Shown one piece after another: positions 1 through 9,890 of a stretch of 64,000 nt of DNA (positions are counted from its first letter, which is position 1; each line of letters begins with the position of its first letter). The notes under the pieces are model-generated. The model saw only the letters and a list, made by a program, of their open reading frames with translations, was not told the DNA's origin and ran no database searches. Both the position numbers and the translations under genes were made by a program. This DNA comes from Doryteuthis pealeii. Lineage: Eukaryota > Mollusca > Cephalopoda > Myopsida > Loliginidae. The DNA is taken from contig CM042150.1 in NCBI GenBank assembly GCA_023376005.1, forward strand, positions 78,658,079 through 78,722,078, given 5' to 3'.

Positions 1-393
1 AGTTGATTGAAAATGGTATAAATTCATTTTAATGGAAATGATATGGATGTACTTAATTATGGGCAATTAATAATTCTCAAACTTAATTTATTTTTTTAAC
101 TTATGGACCTCTTTGATTCCTAGTTTTACCCTGGTGAACCCCCCGTTCAATATATTTAAATCTAATTGTTTTTTTTATAATCAAATATTAGACCTCAAAA
201 TGTTAAATGTCCCTTGAGGCCATTTGAGCCCCACCTCCATTGAGAACTACTGATCAAAATCATTGAGAGAAAAATCCCGGATATATTTGAGTTTCTATTA
301 GATTATTCTTTTAGAAAATAACATTTTATAATGGATAGATTCTAAAAAATATAATCCAGTTACTTTCTCGAAATTCCAGTCTGATGTGATTTT
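1..393. other. AT-rich sequence, no gene seen
   Basis: I see only AT-rich sequence with many stops in all frames and no recognisable repeat family. Confidence 0.5.
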
Positions 394-514
394 TGTTCTT
401 TTTCTTTTTTCTTTCTTTCTTTTCTTTTTTCTTTCTATTTCTTTCTTTTCTCCTTGTATTTCCTCTCTCATCTTTCCCCGTTCTCTCTCTTTTTCTTTTT
501 CTCTCTCTCATTGT
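394..514. repeat. Pyrimidine-rich TTTC/TTTTC low-complexity tract
   Basis: Degenerate runs of TTTC and TTTTTC on the + strand. The small Lys/Arg-rich and Phe-rich frames on either strand are artefacts of this composition. Confidence 0.85.
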
Positions 515-539
515 CACTCTCTATATCCATCGACTCCAA

Positions 540-660
540 GCTAATGCTCAAGTCACGTTGAAAGCACTGGTTCCGTGACATCACGAAGTTAAGCAGCGAT
601 AAGCTTGTTCAATACTTAGATAGATGACACAACTTTATGAACTACAAGTAACCTGATATT
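540..660 (+). pseudogene. 5S rRNA-derived remnant
   Basis: The order of blocks follows animal 5S rRNA: CACGTTGAAAGCACTGGTTC near 554, then ATCACGAAGTTAAGCAGCG near 580-598 (the internal box A region), then ATACTTAGATAGATGAC near 612-628 (the box C region, usually TACTTGGATGGGTGAC). The 3' third is decayed. It is a solitary degenerate copy, so either a retro-pseudogene or the head of a 5S-type (SINE3-like) SINE; the sequence after it does not decide which. The match is from recalled 5S sequence, without alignment. Confidence 0.6.
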
Positions 661-689
661 CAAATATCTTGATTCAGCTTTAAATGACT

Positions 690-838
690 CGAACAGGGTT
701 ATTTCTCGGATTTTTTTAGATGAGGCTTGATAATTTATATTATTTGGATGATTCGTACTATTTTTCTCATCTTCATTGTTATCTGTACAACGTTTCGGCC
801 GATGTGTCCTCTTGTCATTTTCAGGTATTTTTGTCGAA
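690..838 (-). repeat. SINE-C 3' part, inverted fragment
   Basis: The reverse complement reads ...CATCGGCCGAAACGTTGTAC, AACAATGAAGATGAG, then TCAAGCCTCATCT. The same blocks occur in the same order at 46496-46600 on the + strand. It lies next to, and opposite in orientation to, the SINE-C copy that starts at about 850. Confidence 0.75.
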
Positions 839-849
839 CTCAGGAAGTG

Positions 850-1285
850 GACACATAGCCTTGTGGATAAAAGAGTTAGGTTAAGACAGTTCTATGTGAC
901 AGTTATCTCTAGACTGTAGGTTCAATCCTGGACAGAGGCAGCAGTAACATAGAATAATAATTAACACAGCTTAACACCTGTACCCCAGCTATGGTTAGCG
1001 GAATGAGAACAGGATACCTCCGTGGACTAAATAAAGGGTTAGGATTATTAAGTTCCGTGATAGCTCCCGATTATGACAAGAAGGTTCCCGGTTACGACAA
1101 GAAAGTTCCCGAGTTCGAAAAGAAGGTTCCCGAGTTCGAAAAGATGGTTCCCGAGTCTAATCAGAACGAGTCTGAGAATGTTCCCGAGTCCAATATGAAA
1201 TACTTGAAGAAGGACGGAGGGCACATCGACCGAAACGTTGAACAGATAACATTGAATAGGGTTGATATGCCGTAAAACAAAACAA
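850..1285 (+). repeat. SINE-C element with four 21-bp internal repeats
   Basis: The head is tRNA-like with a B-box-like GGTTCAATCC near 921. A body block from about 985 to 1250 is shared with the copy at 46141-46620. Units of exactly 21 bp occupy 1075-1095, 1096-1116, 1117-1137 and 1138-1158 and read as the heptad (D/E)(K/Y/F)(E/D)KKVP. The copy ends in GTTGATATGCCGTAAAACAA, the tail shared with SINE-D and LINE-N. The 94-codon frame over it is probably not a gene. Confidence 0.7.
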
Positions 1286-1289
1286 CCAG

Positions 1290-1970
1290 CAATCAACTTC
1301 TGTGAACTTAAATCTCCAAGCATCAAATCCTAACCGCCTTTTATTTATCACCCTTTTCTTTTCCCTATCCTTGTGTGCAATAACATCCCCATTAAGCAAC
1401 TTGATAGCTATTCTGTATCTTTTTAACGGTTCTTTTACCTCATATATCGTAAGACTAAATACATGATCACTAATCTACTGTTCCCTTCAGTTACTCATTC
1501 ACTCACTCATTCACTGTCTATTCTTCTATTTCAGTAACACACACCTTCACTCGTTCATTCCCTAGCTCATTTTTTAAGTAGGTAGCTTGTCAGTTACCCA
1601 ATGTCACTATATTCCTTATTGCTGTCCACCCGTGTATTTTTCTTAGCTGTGTTAACGTATATCAAAGGGGTCAATCTAATCTAACCTTTAGGTAATGACA
1701 GGAATGTGGCCAGACAGACTCTGTTTACTTGTTAGTCTGGTTATGTATCTCCGATATATTGGAAGTGGGAAAAACGTGCGTGCAAGGTCAGACTTCACAC
1801 AAGCGAAAGTTGCGCTGAGCTTAATGATATCAAATTGCAAACATACTTCAACAGCGATAGAAGAGTAAGAATTATGTACATTCTAAAGAATTTATTAAGG
1901 GAGAAATTATCCTAAAAATATATTATGATGTGGCAGTATCGATCCATGACCCGTCCAGTTACTCCTGTTA
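1290..1970. other. No gene seen
   Basis: A small (ACTC/ATTC)n patch near 1490-1560 is the only structure. The rest is unique-looking sequence without an open frame of note. Confidence 0.4.
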
Positions 1971-2599
1971 ACTAATGTTGCTCCGCTCTGTCGGCTGGGG
2001 CGTTAGAATGCACCGACTGCACCTCGGCAGAGGGGTAAGACTCCCCCAATGGGGCCACCTGTTAGCCGTGGGTGGCGACCCGTGATGCTTAAGGATAGAG
2101 CCCAGGTGGAGGAGCAGTTCATGACTTGCAATACTCCACTTTGGCCCTATCTTGGGCTAGACGGGCGGTCGGAGAGGCCCCCTCCGATCAATCGGCTGGT
2201 CACGTCAAGCCCTAGCACCTATATGATTTCCCAACCCTATTGCCCTTATGGCAAGCCCCAACCCCTTTTTATCATATGGGTGCTAGAAGGCAGTGGCTGC
2301 GGGTCTACATGTCCTGGGAATGACGTTAAACTCTATCTGATGGTGAGGTTCCAGTTTTGGAGGTTTGGGGAATGTGGAGCACCCCTTCATCACCATTGCT
2401 CCCTGGTCCACTCTGACCCGGAGTGGTAGTACCTGTTAGTGTCCTATCTATGGGTTAAATCGAAAAATGTATTTATAAAAAAATTGTATTATCCATTAAG
2501 AATTGATTTATTTCAAAACTTTATTGGCATTAAATGACCCACTGAGGTTGATATGTCGTAAAACAAAACAAAACAAACAAACAAAACTAATGTTGCTCC
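1971..2599 (+). mobile_element. SINE-D, full-length long form with 14-bp TSDs
   Basis: The element is 1985-2585, about 601 bp, between perfect direct repeats ACTAATGTTGCTCC at 1971-1984 and 2586-2599. It starts GCTCTGTCGGCTGGGGC. It carries the long-form module (about 2060-2295), then the common core TGACGTTAAACTCTATCTGA and GGTTCCAGTTTTGGAG (about 2320-2455), and ends GGCATTAAATGACCC...ACAAAACAAAACAAAC. The TSD and A-rich tail show retroposition. It could be a member of the cephalopod Ceph-SINE group; I cannot confirm that by alignment. The 126-codon frame inside is a by-product. Confidence 0.88.
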
Positions 2600-3305
2600 C
2601 CGCGTTGTGTTTATTTTAAAGAAAATATATCGGCCACTGGGTTTGGTTTAAACAGTATAACAATAATCAAAGTAATAATTTATCTTTGTGAAATATATTT
2701 ATCTTGTGTGTTTGATTATAGCTATAGCACATGCTGAAGTTTGTTGCTTCACTGTTATTTTAATGGTTTTCCAGTTTCCTTTTGTAATGCTTATTACTTG
2801 GAAGGTTATGAAGAAGAGTAACTTCAAGTTAAGCTCCCGCCCCTTTTAACCCTCAAAACACGATTGGTTGGTATTTGTGAAACTATCTAGAAATACATCT
2901 AAATTGCGGTCGGAGAATCCCTATTTCAACATTGCTGTAGCCTATCAACAACATAACCAACTAGATAGTCAGATAATAAGTCACAAGGTTTTACATCTTG
3001 GGCTATTTTTGCAGCTAGTAATCCAGTATAAAGGGCCACGAGCGAGAGTAATTCAAATTTGTTTTGGTTTTTTTTTTTTTTTTAATAGCATATTAACTTG
3101 TAACGGGTTATTCAATATCAGATTGGATCTGCAAGTGATTGATTGTAATCATACCTATTTTCAATATTCCGTTGCATTTTATTACGTATTAAGTTATTAA
3201 GTTATTTCTTCTATGTTGATACACATTAAGTTAATGAAAATAAATTCTAACAATTTATTAATACTCATGATGTTAAAGAAATCATATATATAAGATAAAA
3301 CAAGA
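2600..3305. other. No gene seen
   Basis: AT-rich DNA with a T17 run near 3066-3082. The 110-codon frame at 2868-3200 shows no domain or codon pattern I can support. Confidence 0.4.
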
Positions 3306-3374
3306 ATTGACATTAAATAACACCCAAGAATGAATATGCCATTAAACACCAACTAACCAACCAACCAACCAACT
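3306..3374 (+). repeat. Shared SINE/LINE 3' tail, decayed
   Basis: TTGACATTAAATAACACCC...AATATGCCATTAAACA followed by (AACC)n. It is a degenerate copy of the tail seen at 2524-2585 and 58968-59023. Confidence 0.7.
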
Positions 3375-3379
3375 AGTAA

Positions 3380-3510
3380 AAATGTATACACAATTATATG
3401 GTATAAAGTAACTATCACTATTTTAAAATATACATTTTTTGCACAGTTATATGGTTTTAAGTATTTCTATCTAACAGCAATTATTTGCAAGCATTTATAT
3501 AATTTGATGT
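3380..3510. repeat. Degenerate ATATGGTATAAAGTA-type repeat units
   Basis: CACAATTATATGGTATAAAGTA and GCACAGTTATATGGTTTTAAG resemble the roughly 50-bp units of the array at 60428-61160. Confidence 0.5.
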
Positions 3511-4279
3511 AAATAATAATAATAATAATAATAATAATAGGAAACCACAAAAGAGAAACGGAATCACTAATAATTGCACAAAATAATGCCATAAGGACAA
3601 ACTACATCAAAGCGAAAATTGATAGGACCCAACAAAATAGTAAATGTAGACTTTGCGGTAATAGAGATGAGACGTAAACCATATGCTCTGCGAATGTAGC
3701 AAAATAGCACAACGAGAATACATAACTAGACACGACTGGGTTGGGAAGGTGATCCACTGGGAATTATGCAAAAAATTTAATTTTGACCATACAACAAAAT
3801 GGTATATGCATAAACCAGAATCTGTTCTTGAGAATGAAACGCATAAAATTCTCAGGGACTTTGAAATAAAAACGGATCACCTTATCCTAGCAAGAAGACC
3901 AGACCTAGTGTTGATAAACAAAAAGGAAAGAACTTGTCAATTGGTGGATTTTGCAGTGCCAGCAGATCACAGGATGAAGCTAAAGGAAAATGAAAAAAAT
4001 AGACAAATATCTGGACCTTGCCAGAGAAATGAAAAAGTTATGGAATATGAAAGTGAAGGTGATACCAATTGTAGTTGGTGCACTTGGAACAGTCCCAAAA
4101 GGATTGGAAAAGGGTCTGGAATGTTTGGAAATCAGAGGAAGGGTTGAAACCATTCAGAACACTGCACTGCTGCAATCTGCCAGAATACTCAGAAGAGTCC
4201 TGGAGACCTGAGGAGACTTGCTGTCATTCAGACTCCAGTGAAAGACCATCAGCATTAGCTGAAAACTCAAAAGGAGCAA

Positions 4280-4336
<57 letters not shown>
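3511..4336 (+). pseudogene. LINE-R 3' end: RLE-domain retrotransposon ORF remnant
   Basis: This is the 5'-truncated C-terminus of a non-LTR retrotransposon polyprotein. It starts directly after an (AAT)n run (3511-3539). A CCHC motif, CRLCGNRDET then VNHxLxEC, spans 3647-3700 but is broken by a 1-nt loss near 3672. The restriction-like endonuclease core follows: RRPDLVLINKK then CQLVDFAVPADH (about 3895-3970), which fits the PD...D arrangement of R2/R4/NeSL-type elements with both aspartates present. A second frameshift near 4000 moves the reading into KVIPIV(V)GALGTVPKGLEKG and then RILRRVLET (ends 4210). The 3' UTR ends GGAGCAAAATAATAAT, an (AAT)n tail at 4283-4336. The copy is dead. Clade placement is inferred from motif order; the (AAT)n target and tail recall R4/Dong elements. 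Confidence 0.85.
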
Positions 4337-4411
4337 CCGTGGTATACAATAGCTTAAAGTAACATAATTCTTGATACAAATATTTTGAACAGTTATATTT
4401 TAACAATAGGA

Positions 4412-4566
4412 GGTACCCTAACATGTACTAATACTCTGGATTAGAATGAAGGCGCACTGCTCCCTCCAGAAGTAGAGCCTCACTACCGAATATGAGAATC
4501 TTTGTGACATCCCTTAAGATTCTTCAGGGGATACAATAAGCATATTCTAACCCCCACCGACAGGAG
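4412..4566 (-). repeat. SINE-D, short form
   Basis: The reverse complement starts CTGTCGGTGGGGGTTAGAAT and contains GTGAGGCTCTACTTCTGGAG and TAGTACATGTTAGGGTACC, the SINE-D head and core, without the roughly 230-bp module of the long form. Confidence 0.7.
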
Positions 4567-4574
4567 GCAAAGTT

Positions 4575-5440
4575 ACTTGGAGAGTTGGCCAGTGTTAAGT
4601 AACTCCAGAGAGATGCCAGGAAGAGAAAAAAGAAAAGAAAAGAAAGACGTTATGGTACCCCGACAACCCAACAGATTATGGTAGATATCTCTCCATCCTT
4701 GTGTAAACAAGAAGTCTAACAGCTGGAGTCCAAAGCTAAACTACAAGAAAATACGTTCCGTGTGAAAAGTTGAACTTCTGAAATATTCAGCAACATTTAA
4801 TGTATACAAAGAAAAGGCAAAAATCTAAATCACGCCCAGAGTTTAAATAACAACAGACATAAAAATGACCACTCCCTAAAGGAGGTTACCTAAACGAAAA
4901 AAAAAAAGTAAACATAAAAAACCGGGTGAACGGTGCAAGTACTCAAGCAAGGAATTCGTCATCACAATAACGATCTGTATGTTTATCAATGAACGGTGAA
5001 GAGTATTAACAGGCGTCAGGCGTCTTCTACGTTGCAAGAAGAAATGCGGAAATGTCGGTAAGCATCGCCTAAACTGACCTCGTGCACAATTGTAACGAAG
5101 AGATAAGCTAATATTACTATGCTGAACTACTTATAGGAATCTTGGCTTTTCATTGTTTACGCCTCAGAGAGGAATAACGGTTTTTTATTTATTTATTTAT
5201 CTATCTTCATCCAACGTCTTAACTCAAAAGCAAAAAAAGCAAAAAAAAAAAACAAAAAAAAAAAAAAAAAAACGCTTTCAACCATTCACCAACCCAGCAC
5301 ACCTGCTTACCAAATGTCGCTTAGATTCGCATCATGGTAGAACTGAGATGAAACTTGTTCGATATGTGGCGTTTTTTATCTCCAAACTTAGAAAAGGCAT
5401 GGTTCCAACTATCCCTGTCAAATCACCTGAATAATTATAA
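4575..5440. other. No gene seen; A-rich runs
   Basis: Unique-looking AT-rich DNA with A-rich runs at 4626-4647 and 5235-5272. No frame is supported. Confidence 0.4.
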
Positions 5441-5446
5441 ATCGCT

Positions 5447-5660
5447 TGTTGCCGGTATCAACCGGACAGCGAGGGAGTTAATCCGCCTTTCACTAGCGCT
5501 CAACCGCGTCTGAAGTTGGAGTGCCAGACCTACCATCAGCTCGCCACTCTACCGCACAAATACAATATGTGCTACTCATGCGTTGAGTTCGCAAGGAGCC
5601 GGTATCAGACGCGGAATCTTGTGGTTTCTAGGTGGATGCGACACTGACTGAGCTAAATGG
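5447..5660 (-). repeat. SINE-A, diverged
   Basis: On the - strand it reads a tRNA head (AGCTCAGTCAGT..., about 5640-5655), TTGATACC-like B box, then AACGCATGAGTAGCACAT and the body ending near 5447 at CGGTTGATACCGG. The order matches the copy at 32641-32940. Confidence 0.8.
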
Positions 5661-5684
5661 TAGAATTTGGTAAAATAGGACACC

Positions 5685-6110
5685 TCACGTGGTGTAATGG
5701 TTAGCAAGCAAAATTAAAAATCTATTGATAGTGAGTTTATTTGTCTCATACCCCACCTGTATGGACTGGGCACAAGGCCTCGTTTAACGTGGGCACACCC
5801 ACAAGCCGAAGCTAATGGGTGGGAGAGAACAAAAATTGCGTCGATCCCTTCGGCATTCCTCCTCAAGGGGGCGCCTTAGGACGCTGGGCAATAAATCCAG
5901 CCCGCCCTTTAATCGAGGGACAGGTTTTGCCTGGGGGGATAGCCCCCTGGGATCGACGCAATTAATTTAACACAACTCACCGGTCCAGTGGCCGAAGCAC
6001 ACCGGACCCCGTCCCGAAGGACGGTTTGAGATTGCCTCGGGAGTCATCGATTGATAGTGAGTTCCATATCACTGGGCACCCCAGATTTCTGATCTTGTGC
6101 TATATCTAAG
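5685..6110 (+). repeat. tRNA-headed SINE fragment interrupted by an insert
   Basis: GTGGTGTAATGGTTAGCAAG at 5692-5711 resembles a tRNA-type box A. The sequence is interrupted after ATTGATAGTGAGTT (5724-5737) and resumes with the same 14 bases at 6050-6063, then CCATATCACTGGGC. Removing the insert and one repeat gives a continuous target. Confidence 0.6.
5738..6049 (-). mobile_element. 312-bp densely folded insert with 14-bp TSDs, unknown family
   Basis: It is flanked by perfect direct repeats ATTGATAGTGAGTT (5724-5737, 6050-6063). It is far more GC-rich than its surroundings and contains several inverted repeats: 15-bp perfect arms 5834-5848 and 5949-5963; a 6-bp stem at 6009-6024 that reads CCGTCC-TTCG-GGACGG on the - strand (UUCG tetraloop); a 9-bp stem with one G.U at 5982-6008; GCTGG/CCAGC at 5883-5901; GTGGGCACACCCAC at 5789-5802. 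The UUCG loop suggests the - strand is the RNA sense, and TSDs of this length suggest LINE-mediated insertion. I do not recognise the RNA; rRNA, tRNA and major snRNA do not fit by eye. No long frame is present. Confidence 0.6.
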
Positions 6111-6127
6111 CTAAGATTAATGAATAA

Positions 6128-6362
6128 CTAGTAGTAAATCCCCGGAGGGGCCTTTCGTCGGCATCAGACAAACAGTGCGGAGTATATCCCCTTTTCGCTT
6201 GCGCTAGAACAGGAAGATGGTTTTGCTGAGATAAAGTTCCTCCGCGGTTTTACCGCACAGATCAGACTACTCATACGCTGAGTTTGCGAGGAACGGTATC
6301 AAACCCGGTACTTTGTCGATTAATAGGCGGATTCTCTAACTCCCGAGCTAAACCGATCCCTT
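6128..6362 (-). repeat. SINE-A, diverged
   Basis: On the - strand: GGGATCGGTTTAGCTC head, TTTGATACCG B box (about 6295), then CTCAGCGTATGAGTAG and a body ending GCCTCTCCGGGG-like near 6140. Order as at 32641. Confidence 0.75.
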
Positions 6363-6488
6363 AAAAAAATTAGAAATTAAAATTAAAAAAATTAATTGAT
6401 AAAAGAAAATAAAGTAAAACATCTGTTCCCACAAAATCATGAAAATTAATGTTGAACTTTTTCAATAATTGAGTGACAACTTAGTAAC

Positions 6489-7006
6489 ACTAGTCACTGT
6501 TAGCCCTGTCGGCTTGGGCTTTAGAATACACCGACTGTACCTCTGCAGAGGTGTAAGACACCCCCCTCTTAATAGAGCCGGCGGTGGCGGTCCGTGATGG
6601 TTAAGGATGGAATCCTGGTGGATTCAATCGGCGGGCGATGTCACTCCCTAGGACCTATATGATTGTCCTGACTCTATTGCCCTTATGGCAAGTTCCAACC
6701 CTTTTTGTCATATATGTGCTAGAAGGCGGTGACTGCGAGTCTGCATGTTCTGGGAATGACGTTAAATTATATCTGATAGTGAGGTTCCAGTTCTACAGGT
6801 CTGGGGAATGTGGACAACCCTTCAGCACCATTACTCCCAGGTCCCCTCTAACCCGGAGTGGTAATACCTTCTTTGGGTTAAATAGAAAATTGTGTTTATA
6901 AAAAATCTGAGTATCTATTAACAATGAATTATTTAAACATTTTGTTGGCATTAAATGACCCACCGAGGTTGATGTGCCGTAAAACAAAACAAACTAGATA
7001 CTGTAA
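6489..7006 (+). mobile_element. SINE-D, internally shortened copy with imperfect TSDs
   Basis: The element is 6503-6992. Flanks ACTAGTCACTGTTA (6489-6502) and ACTAGATACTGTAA (6993-7006) differ at 3 of 14 positions. Start GCCCTGTCGGCTTGGGC. The long-form module is partly deleted (near 6620). The core GACGTTAAATTATATCTGAT and the tail GGCATTAAATGACCCACCG...GATGTGCCGTAAAACAAA are present. Confidence 0.85.
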
Positions 7007-7380
7007 GCAGCCTGAGGTCAGTGAGCGAGACTAATCAATTCTGAGTAAACAACAAAAATAGAATAAGTCGTATTATAGCATTTAAAGGCATTACTCTAAA
7101 AAAAAGTACTGGTCAGAAATATACATATAACACTAAAGGTAGATTGCTGAGGCTATTAAGGATTTTGAACAGGCGGGCATACAAATTAACTTACAGGTTT
7201 GGCAACTCTTCCAAATACCAACGTCAGTTTTCCTTTTCATCTCCTAGAGAAGATTTTAGAAGGATAGAAAGTATTGTGTTTTTTTTTTTTTTTTCGGTTA
7301 CCAGTTTGAATTCAATTAAAATAATTACCGAAATTTAGAATTCAGAACTACAAATGCGGAATAAAGGCCTGCTTTATTAT
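7007..7380. other. No gene seen
   Basis: Unique-looking AT-rich sequence with a T17 run near 7279-7295. Confidence 0.4.
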
Positions 7381-7381
7381 A

Positions 7382-7422
<41 letters not shown>

Positions 7423-7456
7423 GTCTCTCTCTATACACCACACAACACACACACAC

Positions 7457-7514
<58 letters not shown>
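7381..7514. repeat. Compound microsatellite (ATCT)n-(AC)n-(AT)n
   Basis: About ten ATCT units, then interrupted AC repeats, then about 22 AT units. Frames over it are artefacts. Confidence 0.95.
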
Positions 7515-7517
<3 letters not shown>

Positions 7518-7800
7518 CTCGCTGTCCCGTGGATATCGACAATAGGCTCCTCCGCCAAATTTACTAATTTCACAATAAAAACTGTGACTGTTAAATCGAT
7601 TTTTTTATATTTATATTTTGATTTAGTCTTAAGAATTGTCAATTGTAATCGTTTGGGTAAATAATTATACGACAAAATCTGTTGTAAATAGTGAGTATTA
7701 CAAATGAAAAAAAGAACAAGTGATTCTTAATATTTATTGTTAGTTTCTCAATGTTTGATACCTAAGTCTATACTTCTTATCCAACGTAGACGTCTGGGAA

Positions 7801-7803
<3 letters not shown>

Positions 7804-7870
<67 letters not shown>

Positions 7871-7872
7871 AT
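7804..7872. repeat. (TA)n-(TG)n microsatellite
   Basis: An uninterrupted TA run followed by a short TG run. Confidence 0.95.
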
Positions 7873-8048
7873 ACTTTCAAAATTTGTTGGAGTTGTTTGG
7901 GAGAGTATGTGGCACAGTCGTACATCATTTTCCTATTATTAGCTTGTCCGAAAAAAGTATATCTGGTTCTACACAGGTTTTCATCCGGATAAACAATTCA
8001 TCTGTGTAGGTAGCGTAACTGTTCGAATCTTTAACCGAACTGTTAGCA

Positions 8049-8067
8049 CACCCACATATACACACAC

Positions 8068-8110
<43 letters not shown>
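8049..8110. repeat. (CA)n-(TA)n microsatellite
   Basis: A short CA run then about 20 TA units, ending at the left arm of the fold-back element. Confidence 0.9.
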
Positions 8111-8114
<4 letters not shown>

Positions 8115-8266
8115 GGAGAATATGTGCTTAAATAAAGTCAGACCTAATTTTTTTCTCGATTTGTTTAACCTTACATTTAAGTAGTTAAATCCCGCCTAAT
8201 TATCATTAATGAATTAACTTTCAAAAAAATTAGGTCTGACTTCATTTAAGCACATATTCTCCCAAA
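8111..8266. mobile_element. Fold-back element 1 (MITE-like, internally deleted)
   Basis: Arms 8111-8154 and 8223-8266 are inverted copies, 43 of 44 matching, starting TTTGGGAGAATATGTGCTTA. The centre (8155-8222) includes CTCGATTTGTTTAACCTTAC and CCCGCCTAATTAT, which correspond to parts of the longer fold-back at 38978-39201, so both are one family. Both are followed by TGTCGGCT. No transposase is present. Confidence 0.85.
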
Positions 8267-8298
8267 TACTGTCGGCTGAAAATAGCTAGATTTGTTTA

Positions 8299-8301
8299 CA
8301 G

Positions 8302-8388
<87 letters not shown>

Positions 8389-8440
8389 TGTGTGTGTGTG
8401 TGTCTGTGCGTGTGTGCGTCTGTGTTGCGTGCACGTGTGT
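8299..8440. repeat. (CA)n-(TA)n-(TG)n compound microsatellite
   Basis: AC, TA and TG runs with minor interruptions. Confidence 0.93.
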
Positions 8441-8638
8441 GTGAGAGAGAGAAAGAAATGGTGTGAGAGAGACATACAAGGAAAATGTAAACAAAAGTTT
8501 TAATATGCCAGAATGTGACTGGAGATTTTGCTCCTCACTGGGTACCTAGTATTTTGGCTTTGCGCCATAACCTAACTGTATTACTTTGGCGCATCTCTGT
8601 AGTTGTATTTGCGTTTATTTGTCTGTTCGGGTTTGTAC

Positions 8639-8707
8639 TGTCTCTTTGCCTGTCTCTCTGTCTCTCTGTCTATCTGGTTCTGTCTGTCTGTCTGTCTGTC
8701 TGTCTCT
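8639..8707. repeat. (TCTG)n/(TCTC)n tetranucleotide tract
   Basis: TCTG and TCTC units in an interrupted run. Confidence 0.85.
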
Positions 8708-8938
8708 ATTCATGCCTGTTCAAATGAATGCCCGTTAAAATTTTAGCAGGAAATAATTGCCCACTGGAAAGAGAGTAAAATACTTTCAATAATCTCCATT
8801 TCTATAAACACTTCTTTGTGACTTTTAATATCTTTTCGAAATGTTAATAAAAATTTTCCAAGTATATTAGAAAATAGCGAAGCAATAAAAAAGACAAAAA
8901 ACATTGAATGAATAGAACTCTCCCTCCCATCCCCTCTT

Positions 8939-8940
<2 letters not shown>

Positions 8941-8984
<44 letters not shown>
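8941..8984. repeat. (CA)n microsatellite
   Basis: A pure CA run of about 22 units. Confidence 0.95.
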
Positions 8985-8986
<2 letters not shown>

Positions 8987-9129
8987 ACCCCTTCTCACCA
9001 CTTCTGTTCTATTCTGTCCAGTTATGTCGTTTCTACCCTATCCAAGGTTTACTTATAACATTGAAAATAGAAGGACATGTAAATAGAAATTCACTAGAGC
9101 TTTTAGGAATGATAATCTATTGAAATCTA

Positions 9130-9130
<1 letters not shown>

Positions 9131-9174
<44 letters not shown>

Positions 9175-9230
9175 CTCCCCCTCTCTCTCTCTCTCTCTCT
9201 CTCTCCCTCTCTCCCTCTCTCTTTCTTTTC
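9131..9230. repeat. (CT)n microsatellite, about 100 bp
   Basis: CT dinucleotides with a few C insertions. The Arg/Glu-rich minus-strand frames are artefacts. Confidence 0.95.
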
Positions 9231-9232
9231 TT

Positions 9233-9890
9233 CGTCAAAATCGTATTTTCTGAAAAGCGGCTTGGGAATAAATATTAATCGGTTGGACTGGAGAAAAGTG
9301 TGGAGTTCATGAATGGGTCTGTAATAGCGACAGGGTTTAACACCCAAGAGTTTTGCTTTGTTATTGGTTAGCCGAGTGAATACATTGGCTATTCTATATC
9401 CAATACGTCGACAAAATGGTGTATTATTACAGTTATGAGATATGACAGTCTGATCGGAGCTCTATTGGCGTCAATATATTTGCACAGAAATGATGTTCAG
9501 TTTGAGGCTTGTTCGTTGCCGGAAGATTCCAATCGAGAATAACCATTCAATGTAAGATTATAGTTTGCTCGAAGCAACGAGAAGTTTTCTGACTGACTAA
9601 ACACTGAAATTGCTTGCAATTTGACGGCACTATGAAATACAAACACTAGAAAAAAGATCCATATCCAGCAGGTCTTTGGGTATCCGAATGCATTGCTGGT
9701 CTCGATGGATTTTATTTTTTTCATGTGGTACGGTGGAAGATTGTATTTGCTCCTCAAATACGATTTTCTTCCTTCTGTTCCACTTCTAAAACCTTGATCA
9801 AATGAAACAGTGGAGAATAATTTTCTTCTCCTCAATAGACCACAGCTGTGTTATAGTTTATCTTTCTAGAGGTGCTTGCTTGGTTTTGCC
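9233..9890. other. Unique-looking DNA with an unrecognised minus-strand frame
   Basis: A 112-codon frame lies on the - strand at 9497-9835 and includes a hydrophobic stretch CWIWIFFLVFVFHSAV. I recognise no family, and in AT-rich DNA a frame of this length can occur by chance. I do not call it a gene. Confidence 0.3.

Noticed and set aside
2049..2429. 126-codon GC-rich frame
   Set aside because: It lies wholly within a SINE-D with TSDs; equivalent frames at 51302-51577, 59901-60155 and 6638-6901 are the same SINE in other states.
9497..9835. 112-codon membrane-protein gene (-)
   Set aside because: One hydrophobic stretch only, no family, no splice signals I can defend; chance is likely in AT-rich DNA.
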